64,000 bases of DNA from Chaenocephalus aceratus (Eukaryota; Chordata; Actinopteri; Perciformes; Channichthyidae): NCBI GenBank assembly GCA_023974075.1, contig JAMFTG010000069.1, positions 307,501 through 371,500 of the forward strand, given 5' to 3'. Positions within the stretch are counted from its first letter, which is position 1; every line of letters begins with the position of its first letter. The notes under the pieces were generated by a model. That model saw nothing but the letters and a program-made list of their open reading frames with translations. It had not been told where the DNA came from and made no database searches. Below are positions 1 to 12,027 of the stretch, in pieces. Both the position numbers and the translations under genes were made by a program.

Positions 1-18
1 GTGTGTGTGTGTGTGTGT
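1..18. repeat. (GT)n microsatellite, cut by window edge
   Basis: Nine GT dinucleotides at the very start; the tract presumably continues upstream. The following 19-403 is AT-rich with no recognisable gene or repeat boundary. Confidence 0.8.
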
Positions 19-407
19 CACTTGGAAGATAATAATTCTCACCTCATTCCTGTCTTGGTATTGTAAGAAATACTGTAGCTATTGTAAAAACAAATGCCTT
101 TAAAGTACCAATATTTTGGAGGTACCTGCATTTAAATATCATACAAATGTCCTACTTAAAAGCATAAAGTAATATTTGTTGTATTTATACTGAATGAAAC
201 ATTCAACCTTTTTTAATTGGAATAATTGTTGGTAGTGCTGATCATTTTGAGAATCAACATCCCCACTGTTGTTGTTGTAGTCGTTTGAATCCGGGGTCGA
301 CCGCGAGTTGGTAACCTAATGTTTAAATGTCGTTGAACATTATTAGGTTTTACTGTTCTTACTTTACCTGGCATGAATACTCTCCATGTCAGAAGTTGTT
401 TGCTTAA

Positions 408-800
408 AGGTGGGGTAGGTAAGTTTCAGAAACCGGCTCGAGATGCACTTTTTGTTATATTCCATGGAATGCTCTTGACATCCCGATAGCAATGAATATC
501 TGAAGTGCTTTGACAAAAAATACATACAAAAAGTTCATCTGTAGAAGCCGTAAAACTGTAAAAAGTACATCCAATCCGTTTAGCCGGCCCGACTAAACGG
601 ATTGGTTGTACTTTTACATGGCCTACTTGCCTGTCAGCCTTCCATCGGGGCACAAACTTATCTCGTGCCCTCATTGGTCATGTGCGCGTTCGTGTGTGTT
701 GGAGGAGGGGCTCTGAGAGGAAGTGGAAGATTTTCTCCGGTTGTGTATTTTCAAATTCAAGCGATCTCGAGCCGGTTTCTCAAACTTACCTACCCCACCT
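408..800 (-). mobile_element. TTAA-flanked palindromic non-autonomous element, copy 1
   Basis: The element begins AGGTGGGGTAGGTAAG and ends with the inverted form CTTACCTACCCCACCT. It is flanked by TTAA (404-407) and a one-base variant, TTAT (801-804). A second copy lies at 53293-53751 in the opposite orientation. The centre (571-605) is a near-perfect palindrome around TTTAGCCGG. It has no coding capacity. TTAA target duplication is known for piggyBac and Kolobok DNA transposons; which one moved this family cannot be told from the ends alone. Confidence 0.8.
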
Positions 801-1416
801 TTATAGGGTAACTCAATTATTTGATATGAAAGTCTGTTTCCTGGTCTTGAGGTGTAATACTGCATATGTGGAAAAAAAAAAAAAAAAATATATATATATA
901 AAGAAAACCTAAAAGACGATGCACTTCTTATAGATCACTCATTGGTTTCACATTCTCTGCGACTGCACGTCCGTAGCTGCCTATTGCAATGTAAGCACGG
1001 TGAGTTTGAAGCCACTCGGGATCAAAGCGCTGGTGTTCTTACAGATCAGATATCGGGCGCACGGCACCTTGTGATGGAGAGGGGGATGGGAGCGTTGCTA
1101 TGTACGCCAGGAGACGCTTGCTGCGTGCCTTTATTCATCCTATAGCAACTTGGAGAGGATTCACTTTCAAGCATCTCACCTGTCTTCTAGTGCATTCACA
1201 TTCCTTTGTTCCCTCCCTGGGAAGAGATAAGTGTCCTTATTCTTTCCTCTCCAGTCTGAGTTGTCCTTTTAAAACCCTGCTGCATTAAAGCCGTTTTCTC
1301 TTCCTTCCTGCATTTCAGCGAACAATTTAGTCCTTTCACACTTCTGTCCCAGAGACACTTAGAAAGCCAACCCGACCGAGACAGGATTTGTATCCTGTCA
1401 TACTTTCTAACGTCTC
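801..1416. other. Unassigned spacer
   Basis: No exon, repeat boundary or RNA gene is recognised here. A short A-rich then TA run lies near 870-900. It probably belongs to the large intron upstream of the SOCS-box exon. Confidence 0.4.
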
Positions 1417-1420
1417 TTAA

Positions 1421-2322
1421 AGGTCACCTATCATGCAAAATCCACTTCTCCACGTCTCTTCTACATCAACATGTGTCCCCTCTTCTTCATGTCTCTTCCA
1501 CATCAACACGTGTCCCCTCTTCTTCATGTCTCTTCTACATCAACATGTGTCCCCTCTTCTTCATGTCTCTTCTACATCAACATGTGTCCCCTCTTCTTCA
1601 TGTCTCTTCCACATCAACATGTGTCCCCTCTTCTCCATGTCTCTTCTACATCAACATGTGTCCCCTCTTCTTCATGTCTCTTCTACATCAACATGTGTCC
1701 CCTCTTCTTCATGTCTCTTCTACATCAACATGTGTCCCCTCTTCTTCATGTCTCTTCTTCATCAACATGTGTCCCCTCTTCTTCATGTCTCTTCTACATC
1801 AACATGTGTCCCCTCTTCTTCATGTCTCTTCTACATCAACATGTGTCCCCTCTTCTCCATGTCTCTTCTACATCAACATGTGTCCCCTCTGTGGAAAGAG
1901 ACTCTGAAAGTTTCAGGAACAAAGATTTTCTCTCTTTTTGATCCATTTCTATAAAAACCTGTCTGAAAATGAGCTGATCAGATTTTGGCCACTTTATGAT
2001 GTCATAACGATGTGTTGTCTTGTGTAGCCATTAGCCAATCAGCAACCAAGGTAACCCCCCCCCCCCTTATCACCTGCATCTCCTCTAGAGCACCATTGAG
2101 TTCTTTGTAACCAAATGTCTCTCAGAGGGGCGTGGGGAGGGGCTCCTTATTTTCATCTAAAGTAACAGACAGAGAATCAGCACTTTGGAAACAGGGCTGA
2201 AACAGAGGGGATTATGGGTAATGCTGCAATGATCTGTTTGGCGTTTCAGCCAATCAGAGACAGGCTCTGGATATATCTGAGACCTGGGATATATTGATGA
2301 AAAACAGTATAATAGGGGACCT
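1421..2322 (+). mobile_element. TTAA-flanked non-autonomous DNA transposon carrying a minisatellite
   Basis: Perfect TTAA duplications (1417-1420 and 2323-2326) flank inverted ends AGGTCACCTATCATG and AATAGGGGACCT. Inside are the 37-bp minisatellite (1442-1885) and about 430 bp of unique sequence that reappears at 62197-62563. A longer relative with the same ends and the same minisatellite is at 40937-43193. The terminal sequence resembles that of the THAP-transposase element at 34907, so I infer Kolobok-type mobilisation. Confidence 0.85.
1442..1885 (+). repeat. 37-bp minisatellite, 12 units
   Basis: The 444 bp equals exactly twelve 37-bp units, built around CTTCTACATCAACATGTG. Units differ mainly at one or two sites (TTC/TCC, TAC/CAC/TTC). 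The unit lacks stop codons in all three forward frames, and 37 is not a multiple of three, so long overlapping open frames appear. These are an artefact and not genes. Confidence 0.95.
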
Positions 2323-2326
2323 TTAA

Positions 2327-2940
2327 AGTAAAAACCGTTGGGTTTTCTGTTCCATTCTCTATTCCGTGAAAGCCGTGCTTTGCCCCCCCCCCCCCCCCCC
2401 CACAACGAGCCTCATGACATCACAGTTCCCACATGCTTGCCCTCCCTTTTTAGAACTGACCCCCATTTGACTCTGACTCTCATTGTGTTTCCTCTCCACT
2501 GTCTTCCTCCTTCTCCCGCCGCATCCTTTTCAACACTAATCCTTCCTTTCAGTGTTTACTCTCGCAGTTGTGTTGGCTGGTTGCTGTGGAAATGCTCTTT
2601 GTCGGATAGCAGAGTGGTTGATTGTTGACCGGGAAGCTGGGTCACGAGTTTGTTGTCTGAAAAACTTCCCCTGAGCAAAGAGATGTCTGTCTTCTGCCCG
2701 TCTGCAACTCCCATCTGTTAGCCGTCAGTGTTTCACTTGGTTTAACTGGGGAAGTCTGTTGATTTTATACATTTACATTTCTCTCGTTGTCCATTCAGAA
2801 GTATATTTTCCCTTGGCACAATTTGTGTATTAAAATAATTATATGTATTAAAACTGAGCCTGATTTGGGTCATTCTTAAGTACATGTCATGAGCCAGACA
2901 GGCCTTTTTGTCTGGTTTGTTTATGTATTAATAGTTTTGA
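2327..2940. other. Unassigned spacer
   Basis: Contains a 17-base C run near 2385-2401 and otherwise mixed sequence. No gene or mobile-element boundary is recognised. Confidence 0.35.
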
Positions 2941-2944
2941 TTAG

Positions 2945-3178
2945 AAACCTGCAGGTCCGCTGCAACTCTGACTACTTTTAAATCCAGACTAATTGAACTA
3001 TTCACATCTTAACTGTAAGTTTTATCCATGTATTTTTTATTTTAATGTTTATTTTATTATCTTTTCTTCTTAATGACTGATTTAAAATGCCATTTTCTTA
3101 ATGTCTTTTATTTTTTGTAAAGCACTTTGAATTGCCTCGTGTTGAAAGGTGCCATATAAATAAACTTGCCTTGATTCA
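2945..3178 (+). mobile_element. LINE 3'-end fragment (L2-like family)
   Basis: Ends with AAGCACTTTGAATTGCCT followed by a GTTGAAAGGTGCCATATAAATAAA-type tail. The same tail recurs at about 36005-36185, 18820-18880 and, inverted, at 46274-46340. Such AT-rich tails are typical of 5'-truncated L2-clade copies in fish. There is no coding sequence. The following 3179-3639 has no recognisable feature. Confidence 0.6.
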
Positions 3179-3639
3179 GTTTTATTTTATATGAGGAGTC
3201 CTACTAAGGAACATGTTTTGTGTTAGGCGGCTTTAGATGAAGTTTACTTGAGTAACTATGTGCTCTAAGGAAAATGAAATTGAAATAAAAGCAGCAGATA
3301 CCTGAAACCACAATCAGCGCATATGATTGGCTGAGAGCTGATTACATTTAAAACATCCTGCAGGTTTGTAGAAAGGACTCACATCCATGTTATTTTAGCA
3401 TTCCTGCTGATCACGATTGCTGCTTTGTGCATTATTCGTGAGGTTACATGTAGTTCCAGGTGGTCTCTTTAAGCTGCCCTGCCATCAGGACGGCCAATCA
3501 GAGTCTGCCTCGGTCTGTCTGGACTCTGTTGTCTGAACAGAGCTCTTGATGCATCTGTTTTCTGTCAGTCTCATCTGTTTGATGCTCTAACCCTACTCAA
3601 CCTTTCCTGGACAGAGATCATGGTTCGTAAAGAAACTAG

Positions 3640-3965
3640 TGATTTCAACAAAGCTTGGTTTTTGTCTCTACTTTGACATGTCTCCAAGCTTTAATGTTCA
3701 AAAAGCTCTTTATTTCTCTCGTACTGCCTGTGCTGCAGCACGTCTTTTCACCCTCTGTCTGAAACCAGAGCCCAGTCTGCTCTGATTGGTTAGCTGGCCG
3801 GCTCTGTTGTTGTGTCAACCGCCTAGAGTTGTCCTGCCCCCTTAGCCTATCAATGTGAGTGCTAGCCAATAGAAGTGCCAGTGGTATGTAGTCATTTCAT
3901 TATGTAACAGAAGTAAGCAAAGAAAGTCACTTTGGACTTTTAGCCTTTGCAGACCGTTTACTTGC
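3640..3965 (+). mobile_element. Fragment of a TTAA-element family (relative of 24404-24789)
   Basis: The stretch around the shared motif CTGAAACCAGAGCCCAGTCT and the downstream GATTGG block aligns by eye with 24450-24680 and, inverted, with 39720-39870. The TTAA ends are not visible, so this is a partial copy. It has no coding potential. Confidence 0.55.
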
Positions 3966-4028
3966 TCCAAATGTTATACAATAATAATGTAACCCATTCA
4001 AGGAAAGGGGGAACACCAAAAACACAAC

Positions 4029-4682
4029 AGAGAACCGCAGTGACGCGTCCTAACACCCGGAAGTAAAGTCCTTCCGGTTCCTTCGTCAAAAACGCAAAGC
4101 AATCTCTCCATAGGATTTATGAAAATAGCTGAAATCACATGTCTACCTTACTTTTATCATTTTCTAATCATAAATCTAGTCGCCAGAAGCTAAATGCTAA
4201 CGTTATGCTATAAAGGAGCTACAGCAGGGTCGCTGCTTCATCGTCATGCCGACTTCAGATCCATATTCAAACACACAGATTCTAGATGGTTCAAGTTGAA
4301 GCTTTTGTTTGAACACTTTGCAGGAGGCAGGGACTTGCTTTCAAGCAGAACAGAAACTAACTCAGAGGAGTGTTTACGTGTTCGGCGTAATGATGTACAA
4401 CGGCCTCCACGACTTCTGTAGTCCTGTTCAGCCGCTTGGTAACAGCCATCGTTTCTCAGACACGTCAACTCTTCAGAAATCACCAGCGGGGTCACTGCTG
4501 ATGATTTAATGTCGTAGAACAAAACGTGATCCGTCTCTTCAATGTGTCTCAACCTCAGACCTTAGTTCAGCTACTTTCCAACATCCTATGAAGAAAATGC
4601 TTTGCTTTTTATCGAAGGAACCGGACGTGGTAAAAATGCTAACTTACTTCCGGGTTTTAGGACGCGTCACCGCGGTTCTCTA
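4029..4682. mobile_element. Non-autonomous element with ~40-bp terminal inverted repeats
   Basis: The left end (AGAGAACCGCAGTGACGC onward) is the inverse of the right end (GCGTCACCGCGGTTCTCT), extending over roughly 40 bp and then more loosely inward (CTTCCGGTTCCTTCG versus CGAAGGAACCGGA). A clear target duplication could not be identified, so the superfamily is unassigned. It has no coding potential. Confidence 0.65.
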
Positions 4683-4980
4683 TAGATCCACATTATATTC
4701 AACACAGATGTTTTCCCCCTACTTTTCTATACTCTCTTTCCAAATACAAACTGAACTGTGGCTTAAAAATCCAGTTCTGAACCAAACCGTGATTTGGAGA
4801 ATCATTACACGCCTTATAATCAATGCATGCAGGTGTTTGCATAGCTCCTCTGTTACAATCCTGTCTGCTTGGCTCCTATTTCCTGAGCTGAGTGGGAGAG
4901 CAGCAGCAGCAGCCGCAGCGTCGGCCAAATTGACCGCAGTCCAGGTTTCTGTCTGGAACTCCCTCGCTTAGCGGTGCGAA

Positions 4981-5489
4981 GTAACAGGAAGTCAGATATC
5001 GTCAGTGGAAGGACTCAACGCTTCAGTGAGCAATTGCTTTCCACCCCGAGTAGACGTCGACTCAATACGGACACCCGTGTTCCCAATCTCCTATAGAGGG
5101 CTCTATTGCAAGAGAGAATACCCTGACGTCTCTGTGAAGTTGATGAATAAGCCGCTTGTACGCTGATCCATTTCTCACTTACAAGATTAGGGCTGCACAA
5201 TTTGCAAACAACAAATTGGGATTATTTTTGACTGACGGTGCGCTTCAAATCAAGAAGGTGATTTATCCTTTTTGCATCATTATTGAAACAAACATGTTTT
5301 TGTAAGAGTAAATGTAATCTTCAGTCTGTACGATACGCTTTGTTCGAAGCTTTTACATAATGTTTTATGCTGAATAGTTTGTCATGCATTTAAAATAATA
5401 TTCACAACTGGTCGATGTTGAGCCCAATTGCTTCCTTAAGTGTTTTTTTAATGAGCTTGTATTTAATCACCAAGTCCTATATCTACCAC
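4981..5489. repeat. Dispersed/duplicated host segment
   Basis: About 70 bp from 4990 (GAAGTCAGATATCGTCAGTG onward) recurs at 6385-6457 on the other side of the hAT element. The stretch 5281-5450 is similar to 10340-10480 (shared AATAGTTTGTCATG and AAAATAATA). This looks like an older interspersed or segmental repeat into which the hAT element inserted. Confidence 0.5.
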
Positions 5490-6359
5490 TAGTGTTGACG
5501 GTGTACCAATACTTGAAAGGTACCGCGATACCCTGCCATTAAAAACGTTACGATTCCTCCGTTTCGTTAGTATCGGTACTTTAAGAATGACGGGGAAAAG
5601 TACTGTGGTGAGAAAGCGCCGTTTTAATAAGAGCCGCGTGTGTTCAGCGCTCTGCCCCGTGCCTGCAGTCCCTCCCCTCTCAAGCACGCTCTAAGTCCCT
5701 CCCCTCTCAAGCACGCTCTAAGTCCCTCCCCTCTCAAGCACGCTCTAAGTCCCTCCCCTCTCAAGCACGCTCTAAGTCCCTCCCCTCTCAAGCACGCTCT
5801 AAGTCCCTCCCCTCTCAAGCACGCTCTAAGTCCCTCCCCTCTCAAGCACGCTCTAAGTCCCTCCCCTCTCAAGCACGCTCTAAGTCCCTCCCCTCTCAAG
5901 CACGCTCTAAGTCCCTCCCCTCTCAAGCACGCTCTAAGTCCCTCCCCTCTCGTGCACGCTCTAAGTCCCTCTCCTCTCTCGTGCACGCTCTAAGTGCCTC
6001 CCCTCTCTCGTGCACGCTCTTAGTCCCTCCCCTCTCTCGTGCACGCGCTAGCTGCCAGAGCATGTGAGAAGACGAGAAGCATGGCTGCGAGTGGGAGTGC
6101 CGCTGCACCTCGGCTAATTGACAAAAAAGACGCCAGAAGCAAAAAACAAAAAAGTAGTTTTTAATACAAATTTTAGTCATTTATTTAATTTATTGTTCTC
6201 ATTGTTTAAAAGTTTGTGTTCTGGTTCTGGTGTGAAATAAAGCACAATAATTACATTTAAGACTGTTTCCCTTTTTTTAAGAAAAGTATCGAAAAATAAT
6301 CTGAATCGCAATTCTTGACTTGGTATCGAAACCAAAATGTTGGTATCGTGACAACACTA
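5490..6359. mobile_element. hAT-like non-autonomous element carrying a minisatellite
   Basis: The right end reads TTGGTATCGTGACAACACTA and the left end TAGTGTTGACGGTGTACCAA, imperfect inverted copies. The flanks TCTACCAC (5482-5489) and TCTACCGT (6360-6367) form a diverged 8-bp target duplication, as expected for hAT. The interior holds the 27-bp minisatellite. It has no transposase. Confidence 0.65.
5669..6051. repeat. 27-bp minisatellite, ~14 units
   Basis: The unit contains CCCTCCCCTCTCAAGCACG. The last units change AAGCAC to CGTGCAC and gain two bases. A 27-bp period is nine codons, so an open frame spans both strands; it has no protein-like composition and is not a gene. Confidence 0.95.
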
Positions 6360-6961
6360 TCTACCGTTATCTCATTTAGTAATAGGAAGTCAGATATGGT
6401 CAGTGGAAGGAATCAACGTTTCAGTGAGCGATTGCTTTTCCACCCCGAGTAGACGATTCAATATGCCTTGCTGTTCTGCTCCAATTTTTTATTTTACAAT
6501 AAATCTAATTCTGTCCGTCCCTTTGTAAAATATTCCTCCCCGGTCTTTTCTCACCTATGACCAGTCTGTGAAGAGATGTGTCTGCACCCTAATGGCTGTA
6601 TATCTAAGACACATACACCCGTCATCTTGAAACTAGGACATACGGAGCAGCAGTTTTATGCTAATATTAGATGAGCGTGCCTGTGAGTCGGCACCATTAC
6701 CTTGGTACATCGTTTGTAAGGAAAGAAAACGCAGGAGTAATAAACCGAAATTGGAACATGTGCCAAAAAGATGGACCTGTCTCACCTTTGTGTTTAAGTA
6801 GGACATAACTGGGTCTCTTGGTGAGAGATTCAAAGGTTGTATTGTCATGTGCACAAAGCTACAGTGGAGAAATGGCAAAGAAATTCTTGTGACCTGAGCT
6901 CCAACGATGCAACGTATAAATAAAATACAAATAAAAAGTAGTGCAAACAGTCTATACACAT

Positions 6962-7788
6962 GCAGGGGGTCCGCGGGGTCTTAAAAAGTATTAAAAGTTG
7001 ATCAATCAATTTAGCGAAAGTTAAGGCCATTAAAAAGTATTAAAGGGCATTTTCCAAGGTTACATTTTGTAGCTTGTCTTCAATAAGTATATAAATGGTC
7101 CAGAGAGGTTGTGTTCTACAGTCTGCCTGAATGTAGTCATGGGCGTAGGTGTGTAGTGTGATTCTGTGTAGTTTATTGATGGCATCCCGTTGGGTTTGAC
7201 GTCACCTGAACAGGACATCGCACGCTCACTGCTTGATAGCGCGCGAAGGTCCGTTTACGCCGGTTGCTAAGCAACATCGTTATGGGGAAATGCAAGTCTG
7301 CATCCAAATGGTTGGAAGATAAGGAGGAAGGACAATCAATACTGTGTATAGTCAATGTGAGGTGAAGTGTGTCGCCAAGGTAACCAGTTAGAACTCCAAG
7401 TGGCGATGAGGTCTTAAAATGTATGGAAAGGGTCCAAAGATCCAAAAATACTTAAAGTTCCAACTAAGATCAAATACTTAAAAGATCCAAAAATACTTAA
7501 AAAGTTCCAAAAATACTTAAAGTTCCAAAAATACTTAAAAGTTCCAAAAATACTTAAAAGTTCCAAAAATACTTAAATATCCAAAAATAGTTAAAGTTCC
7601 AAAAATACCGCAAATGGTTGGAAGATAAGGAGGAAGGACAATCAATACTGTATATAGTCAATATGAGGTAAAGTGTGTCGCCAAGGTAACCGGTTAGAAC
7701 TCCAAGTGGCGATGAGGTCTTAAAATGTATGGGAAGGGTCTTAAAAAAAGGTCTTAAAAGGTTTTACATTTGACTTCAGGATTCCTGC
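6962..7788. mobile_element. hAT-like element with internal tandem repeats
   Basis: Begins GCAGGGGGTCCGCGGGG and ends GGATTCCTGC, with 8-bp flanks ATACACAT (6954-6961) and ATACACTC (7789-7796). Inside, a block of about 115 bp is present twice (around 7314-7433 and 7620-7733). Between the copies, 7441-7611 is a degenerate tandem array of about 17-19 bp built on CCAAAAATACTTAAA. It has no transposase. Confidence 0.6.
7441..7611. repeat. Degenerate 17-19 bp tandem repeat
   Basis: Roughly nine copies of a TTCCAAAAATACTTAAA-like unit with length variation, inside the hAT-like element described above and bracketed by a larger direct duplication. Confidence 0.8.
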
Positions 7789-7897
7789 ATACACTCTGAC
7801 ATGTCAATAGAATATGATATGTACAAGAACAGAATATAAAATAATGTAAATTAAGACTAAATTAAATCCGGTTTATTACGTGGATAACTATTTATAT

Positions 7898-8722
7898 CGG
7901 GGGTGTCCAAACTGCGGCCATTTTGAATCGGCCCTCAGCAAATTCAAAAAGTATAATGGCATGCGGCCCACAAATGAAACTTGAGCTTGTATTGTACTTC
8001 TTAAGTATATCTGTAAACATATATTGCACCGTAGTATTCATGTGTTAATAAACCCACTTTCAGTCAATTCAAGTATGTTCTAACCAGAGTTCCCGTTAGC
8101 CGGTAATTACCGGACTATGACCGGTAAATCTAAATCTCTCCGGTCAAAATGTTTTCCCTTAGCAAAATACCGCATCAGTTGCGCCACTTATGTGACAGAC
8201 AAGTCTGTCAGGAGAGGGAGAGCGCTCCGTGTATTATTCTCGTGTTATTGTAAGTTACTGTTCACTTTTGAATAATGTAATTAATCTACTATAATTAGTT
8301 TAATATCGAGTAATATCAATTTGTTTTAAAGCTCAATAAATAACAAAGACCTTTGACCGGCACTTTTCTAATTTTGTCCGGAAGATTTCAACTTTAACGG
8401 ACATGATGACCGGCAAAAAAATATTCTAACGGGAACTTTGGTTCTAACAAATCTAAGTTGATAAGAAAAAAGCCCAATAACTTATTGACATAACAAGCTT
8501 GAAATATACCCTTCTTATTTCCTCTAAGCAATCTGAGGCTTCTGTTTTAAGGAATGAGCTGCCAACTAAATAAATGAAACCCTATGGAAAGCTGTCATGT
8601 AGGCTGCAGCAGCATCTACTTACATTTGATTGATTTTTCTAACTCATAACTTCACCCTCTAGTGAGTGGCCCAGCCCACAGTCTGTATGTGGCTCTCGGT
8701 GAAAAGGGTTTGGACACCCCTG
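7898..8722. mobile_element. hAT non-autonomous element (outer)
   Basis: Terminal inverted repeats CGGGGGTGTCCAAAC and GTTTGGACACCCCTG. Flanks ATTTATAT (7890-7897) and ATTTCTAT (8723-8730) match at seven of eight positions, giving a hAT-type duplication. It contains a younger hAT at 8085-8440. It has no open transposase frame. Confidence 0.8.
8085..8440. mobile_element. hAT non-autonomous element nested in another hAT
   Basis: Inverted ends CAGAGTTCCCGTTAG and CTAACGGGAACTTTG. A perfect 8-bp duplication GTTCTAAC lies on both sides (8077-8084, 8441-8448). It is 356 bp long, has no coding potential, and is the clearest single hAT insertion in the first 10 kb. Confidence 0.92.
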
Positions 8723-9200
8723 ATTTCTATAAATGTGTATATTGGTGAGCTGAGGTATCTGCCGTGCACACAGACGTTTGTTTGGCCGTGGGCGAGAGAG
8801 AGAGAGAGGGAGAGAGAAACTGTGAGCGTCCGTCTCACCTCCACGAGGGCAGACTGAGCGACTCCTCTTCTTCCTCTCGTCTCGGTGTTAGCTGGATGTG
8901 CTGCCAGCCTGAGGGCCTCTGAAGTCAAACGCTACATCGGGCGCTCATCCGTCCTTAACCACACTTTCCCACACTCCGTCTCCTCTTTAGTGAGCCATGG
9001 ATCTGTCAGGAAGTAGACTCCGGCTATAACAAAAAAAGACTCGAGAATTTGAGTGGAAAGAAGCGAGTGCAGCAGAGACGGATGTGAGGGAGGAGGAGAC
9101 GAAAAGCACCTCGGCAGTGCTTCCAGCTTAATAGCATTAATTATTAACATTTGAAATGTACTGTACATCTTTGCTGCTTCAATGTACTTTCTTCACTCCA

Positions 9201-9857
9201 TAGAGAGGCGAAGTCCCTCCCTTTCCAGTGACCACCATGGGACCTTATTTCGGAAAAATTATGTATTGAAGTCAATGGGGAGAGAAAACGTATCTTTCGA
9301 TCCCGTTTGAATTGTGTCACGAGTTACACATATGATGTTTGTCTTAAATAATAATTTCCATGTCAAAAAAGTCACAGTTTGTCGTAAAACTGTTGAAATA
9401 TAAGACTATGAAAAATACGCAACTCGAAAGACTACAATCCAGTCCCGGTCCCGCATGCTGGCTCTTAGGAACCGACTAACTCCCCTTGTGTGTGTGCAGC
9501 TCTCAATGCGCCCAGACTTGGAGTGATTTCCACCTCTTTTAATACTTTCCGCCTCGTTCTGAAAGAAAGAAGTGAAATGTTTCAACGTGACGGCCGTCTG
9601 GGTGTGTGGTGCGAGATGGGAGATGTAGTTCATTGAGCGGTTTCACACAAAACAAAAGTGTTACTTCACAGTTTTACGACACATTTTAATTTTTTTGACT
9701 TGCAAAATTATCTTTTAAATTGACAAACATCATATGTGTAATTCGTGGCACAATTCAAACGGGATCGAAAGATAACTTTTCTCTCCCCATTGACTTCAAT
9801 ACATACTTTTTCTGAAATAAGGTCCCATGGAGGAAAGGGAGGGACTTGGCCTCTCTA
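9201..9857. mobile_element. Foldback element with TA ends, copy 1 (mariner-like)
   Basis: The outer ~250 bp on each side are inverted copies (starting TAGAGAGGCGAAGTCC and ending CTTGGCCTCTCTA), separated by a short centre. TA at both borders fits Tc1/mariner-type insertion. A second copy is at 12028-12690. The open frames across the inverted arms look non-functional. It could also be a different TA-duplicating family. Confidence 0.7.
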
Positions 9858-10508
9858 TTTGGGAACTTGTTTTGTTACAGCAGCATGTTTACAAAGCATT
9901 GCACAAAAGATCAAGTTCACTATAAAACATACAGAATAAGTAATAATACGCTGTTATAGACCGATATACTACTTAACAAATATGAACCACATGCTAAATA
10001 CATTCATAATACCAGCGTGCACATTTTTTTTTATTAAAATGTGAATGTAATGAGATGGGTCGGTTAGGGTTATTGAAGGAAGTAAATAATGAATCATGGT
10101 TTAAAAACACTAGAGGGACCTTTGTTTCGATATTCTACATTATATGGACTCGAAAGATCATAAAATGCAAATGTTATACAATGATATATGTCAGGTTAGT
10201 GACAGAGCTCCCTTTGAAAGAAAGAATACTCCAAGGTCTTCATGAACTCGATGAATGAGGACACCTCACACAGAGACATGTCTCACTGGAATTGAAATCT
10301 CTATTTATAAAAGTTAGAAGGGCTGCGAGAGAGAGAGAATTTTGTTCAAATATGTCATCTATAGTCTGTAAAATACAATTACTTCAAAGCTTTTAGATAT
10401 GTTTCATTGTTAAATAGTTTGTCATGTATTTAAAATAATAATCACAATTGGCAGATTGCCCAGTTTTTTCCTTAAAAGTGTTGTTGATTTTTTTAAAGAA
10501 CACAAGGT
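9858..10508. other. Unassigned spacer with one dispersed-repeat segment
   Basis: The segment 10340-10480 is similar to 5281-5450. The remainder is AT-rich sequence with no gene recognised. Confidence 0.4.
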
Positions 10509-10705
10509 ACACAAATTCACCATCAACTAGTTGTTAATTAACATGCATATTAGCAGCTCTTTATTGGTCATTATAAAACACTTATAAAAGCCTTATTCTA
10601 CAAGCCATTAGTTGAGAGTTTTTCCTCAATAACCCTCTAATTAGTGCTCATGTATTGCAAGTAAGGCATGTTAATTAACAACTAGTTGATGGTGAATGTG
10701 TGTTA
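10509..10705. mobile_element. Short inverted-repeat MITE
   Basis: ACAAATTCACCATCAACTAG and the following TTGTTAATTAACATGC (10511-10546) are inverted at 10666-10703. The inner ~120 bp is unique. The size and hairpin form are MITE-like. The target duplication is not resolved. Confidence 0.7.
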
Positions 10706-12027
10706 CCTTAATATAAAGTGTTACCGAACTTGTATTATAATCATCAAATCAGAATAGCTTCAAGTCCTATCCCTACCACGTCATGTTCTCATCTATAAAT
10801 CACTTTGCAGTGTTTTTAGAGACAGCTGAGAGCACTTTCTGCTCATCACCACTGTCTGACAGGACCTCTCGTCGCCCCTGGCAACCTTTACCTTGGAGAC
10901 CAGCTCAAGTCAGCAGGGATTGGCCGGTTTTTCAGGAAGTATGTGGCATCATGGTGTCATCACCTCCCTCAGGGGAACAACACTGTGGGGCAGGGCTAAT
11001 AGTGTTAGAGCAAGAAGCCACGTTTGACTTGCAACACAATAACACATTATGTTAAATATTTATCAGTTGCTTTTATAAATTCACAACGGCAAACATTTGA
11101 CCACACAGCAGCAAAAGTGTCGCTTTAAAGCTACTTCAAAAGTTACTAGGAGCCAAAAGTCAGGAGTAAAAATTATGAGTTTTGCGTTAACTGCATGAAA
11201 ACTGACTCAAAGCACACAAGTCTAGTTACGTCATAGATGTCCTCATATACTGTATATATGTGTTGCCATACTGAATGAGTGTTTGCTGACAAGCATTCTA
11301 GCCTTTAGAGGCATTTCTTGTTCATGTAATGCATTAATTACATTACATGACGTCACTTGTTAGACGCTTTTAACAAGGATAAAGTGTTTAAGTCATGGAT
11401 GTTTAAAGTTTAACTTCTTCATATGTCTAATATTATAGTTGACTTTTCATTCAGGAAGTATGACGCTGCGCTGTCAGTACGCTTCTCCATGTTTGTGATT
11501 GGTCATGTGAACGCGCACCTAACTAGATAGGGACACGGCTGGCTTGAGCGATCCACTTGATAACCACCGTCGTAGTACCGTTTAGCGAGAGCGCGTATGT
11601 TTTGGATTAAGTCAACCGGCTAACTCAAACATATCCAGGATATGTTGAACCAGATTCGTAGTACAGGCCCCTGGTCTTCCAAAAGGTTTTTTTTGTATTC
11701 ATTTCAACAAGAACCATACATACAAATACATTTATCTCAGAAAAGAGAAGAAATGAACTATACCAGATTTGAGCTAATAGCTAATTTCCATCTGCAGGTA
11801 GGTGCATCAATCGACCAACACTAAAAACATTGCATAATCTCTATCTCACAAACAATAATAAAACATGATTTAAGTACAGGTCAATACAATGATACATAGT
11901 ACAGTTAAAATATAATATTACAATACAGTTAAAATTGAAAAACTCAGATTACAGTGTAATTAATGTTGGCATGACTGGTTGCTTAATATCAATTGGTTTG
12001 CACCATAAGAGAAGTACAGCTTTGAAA
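10706..12027. other. Unassigned intronic/intergenic sequence
   Basis: Mixed sequence with short direct and inverted words (for example ATGTAATGCATTAATTACAT near 11315-11345). No exon with plausible splice sites and protein similarity, and no RNA gene, was recognised. Confidence 0.35.

Noticed and set aside
1433..1954. 173-codon + strand open frame
   Set aside because: Runs through the 12-unit 37-bp minisatellite, as at 40958.
5624..5993. Open frames of ~120 codons on both strands
   Set aside because: The 27-bp minisatellite inside a hAT element has a period of nine codons; not protein-like.
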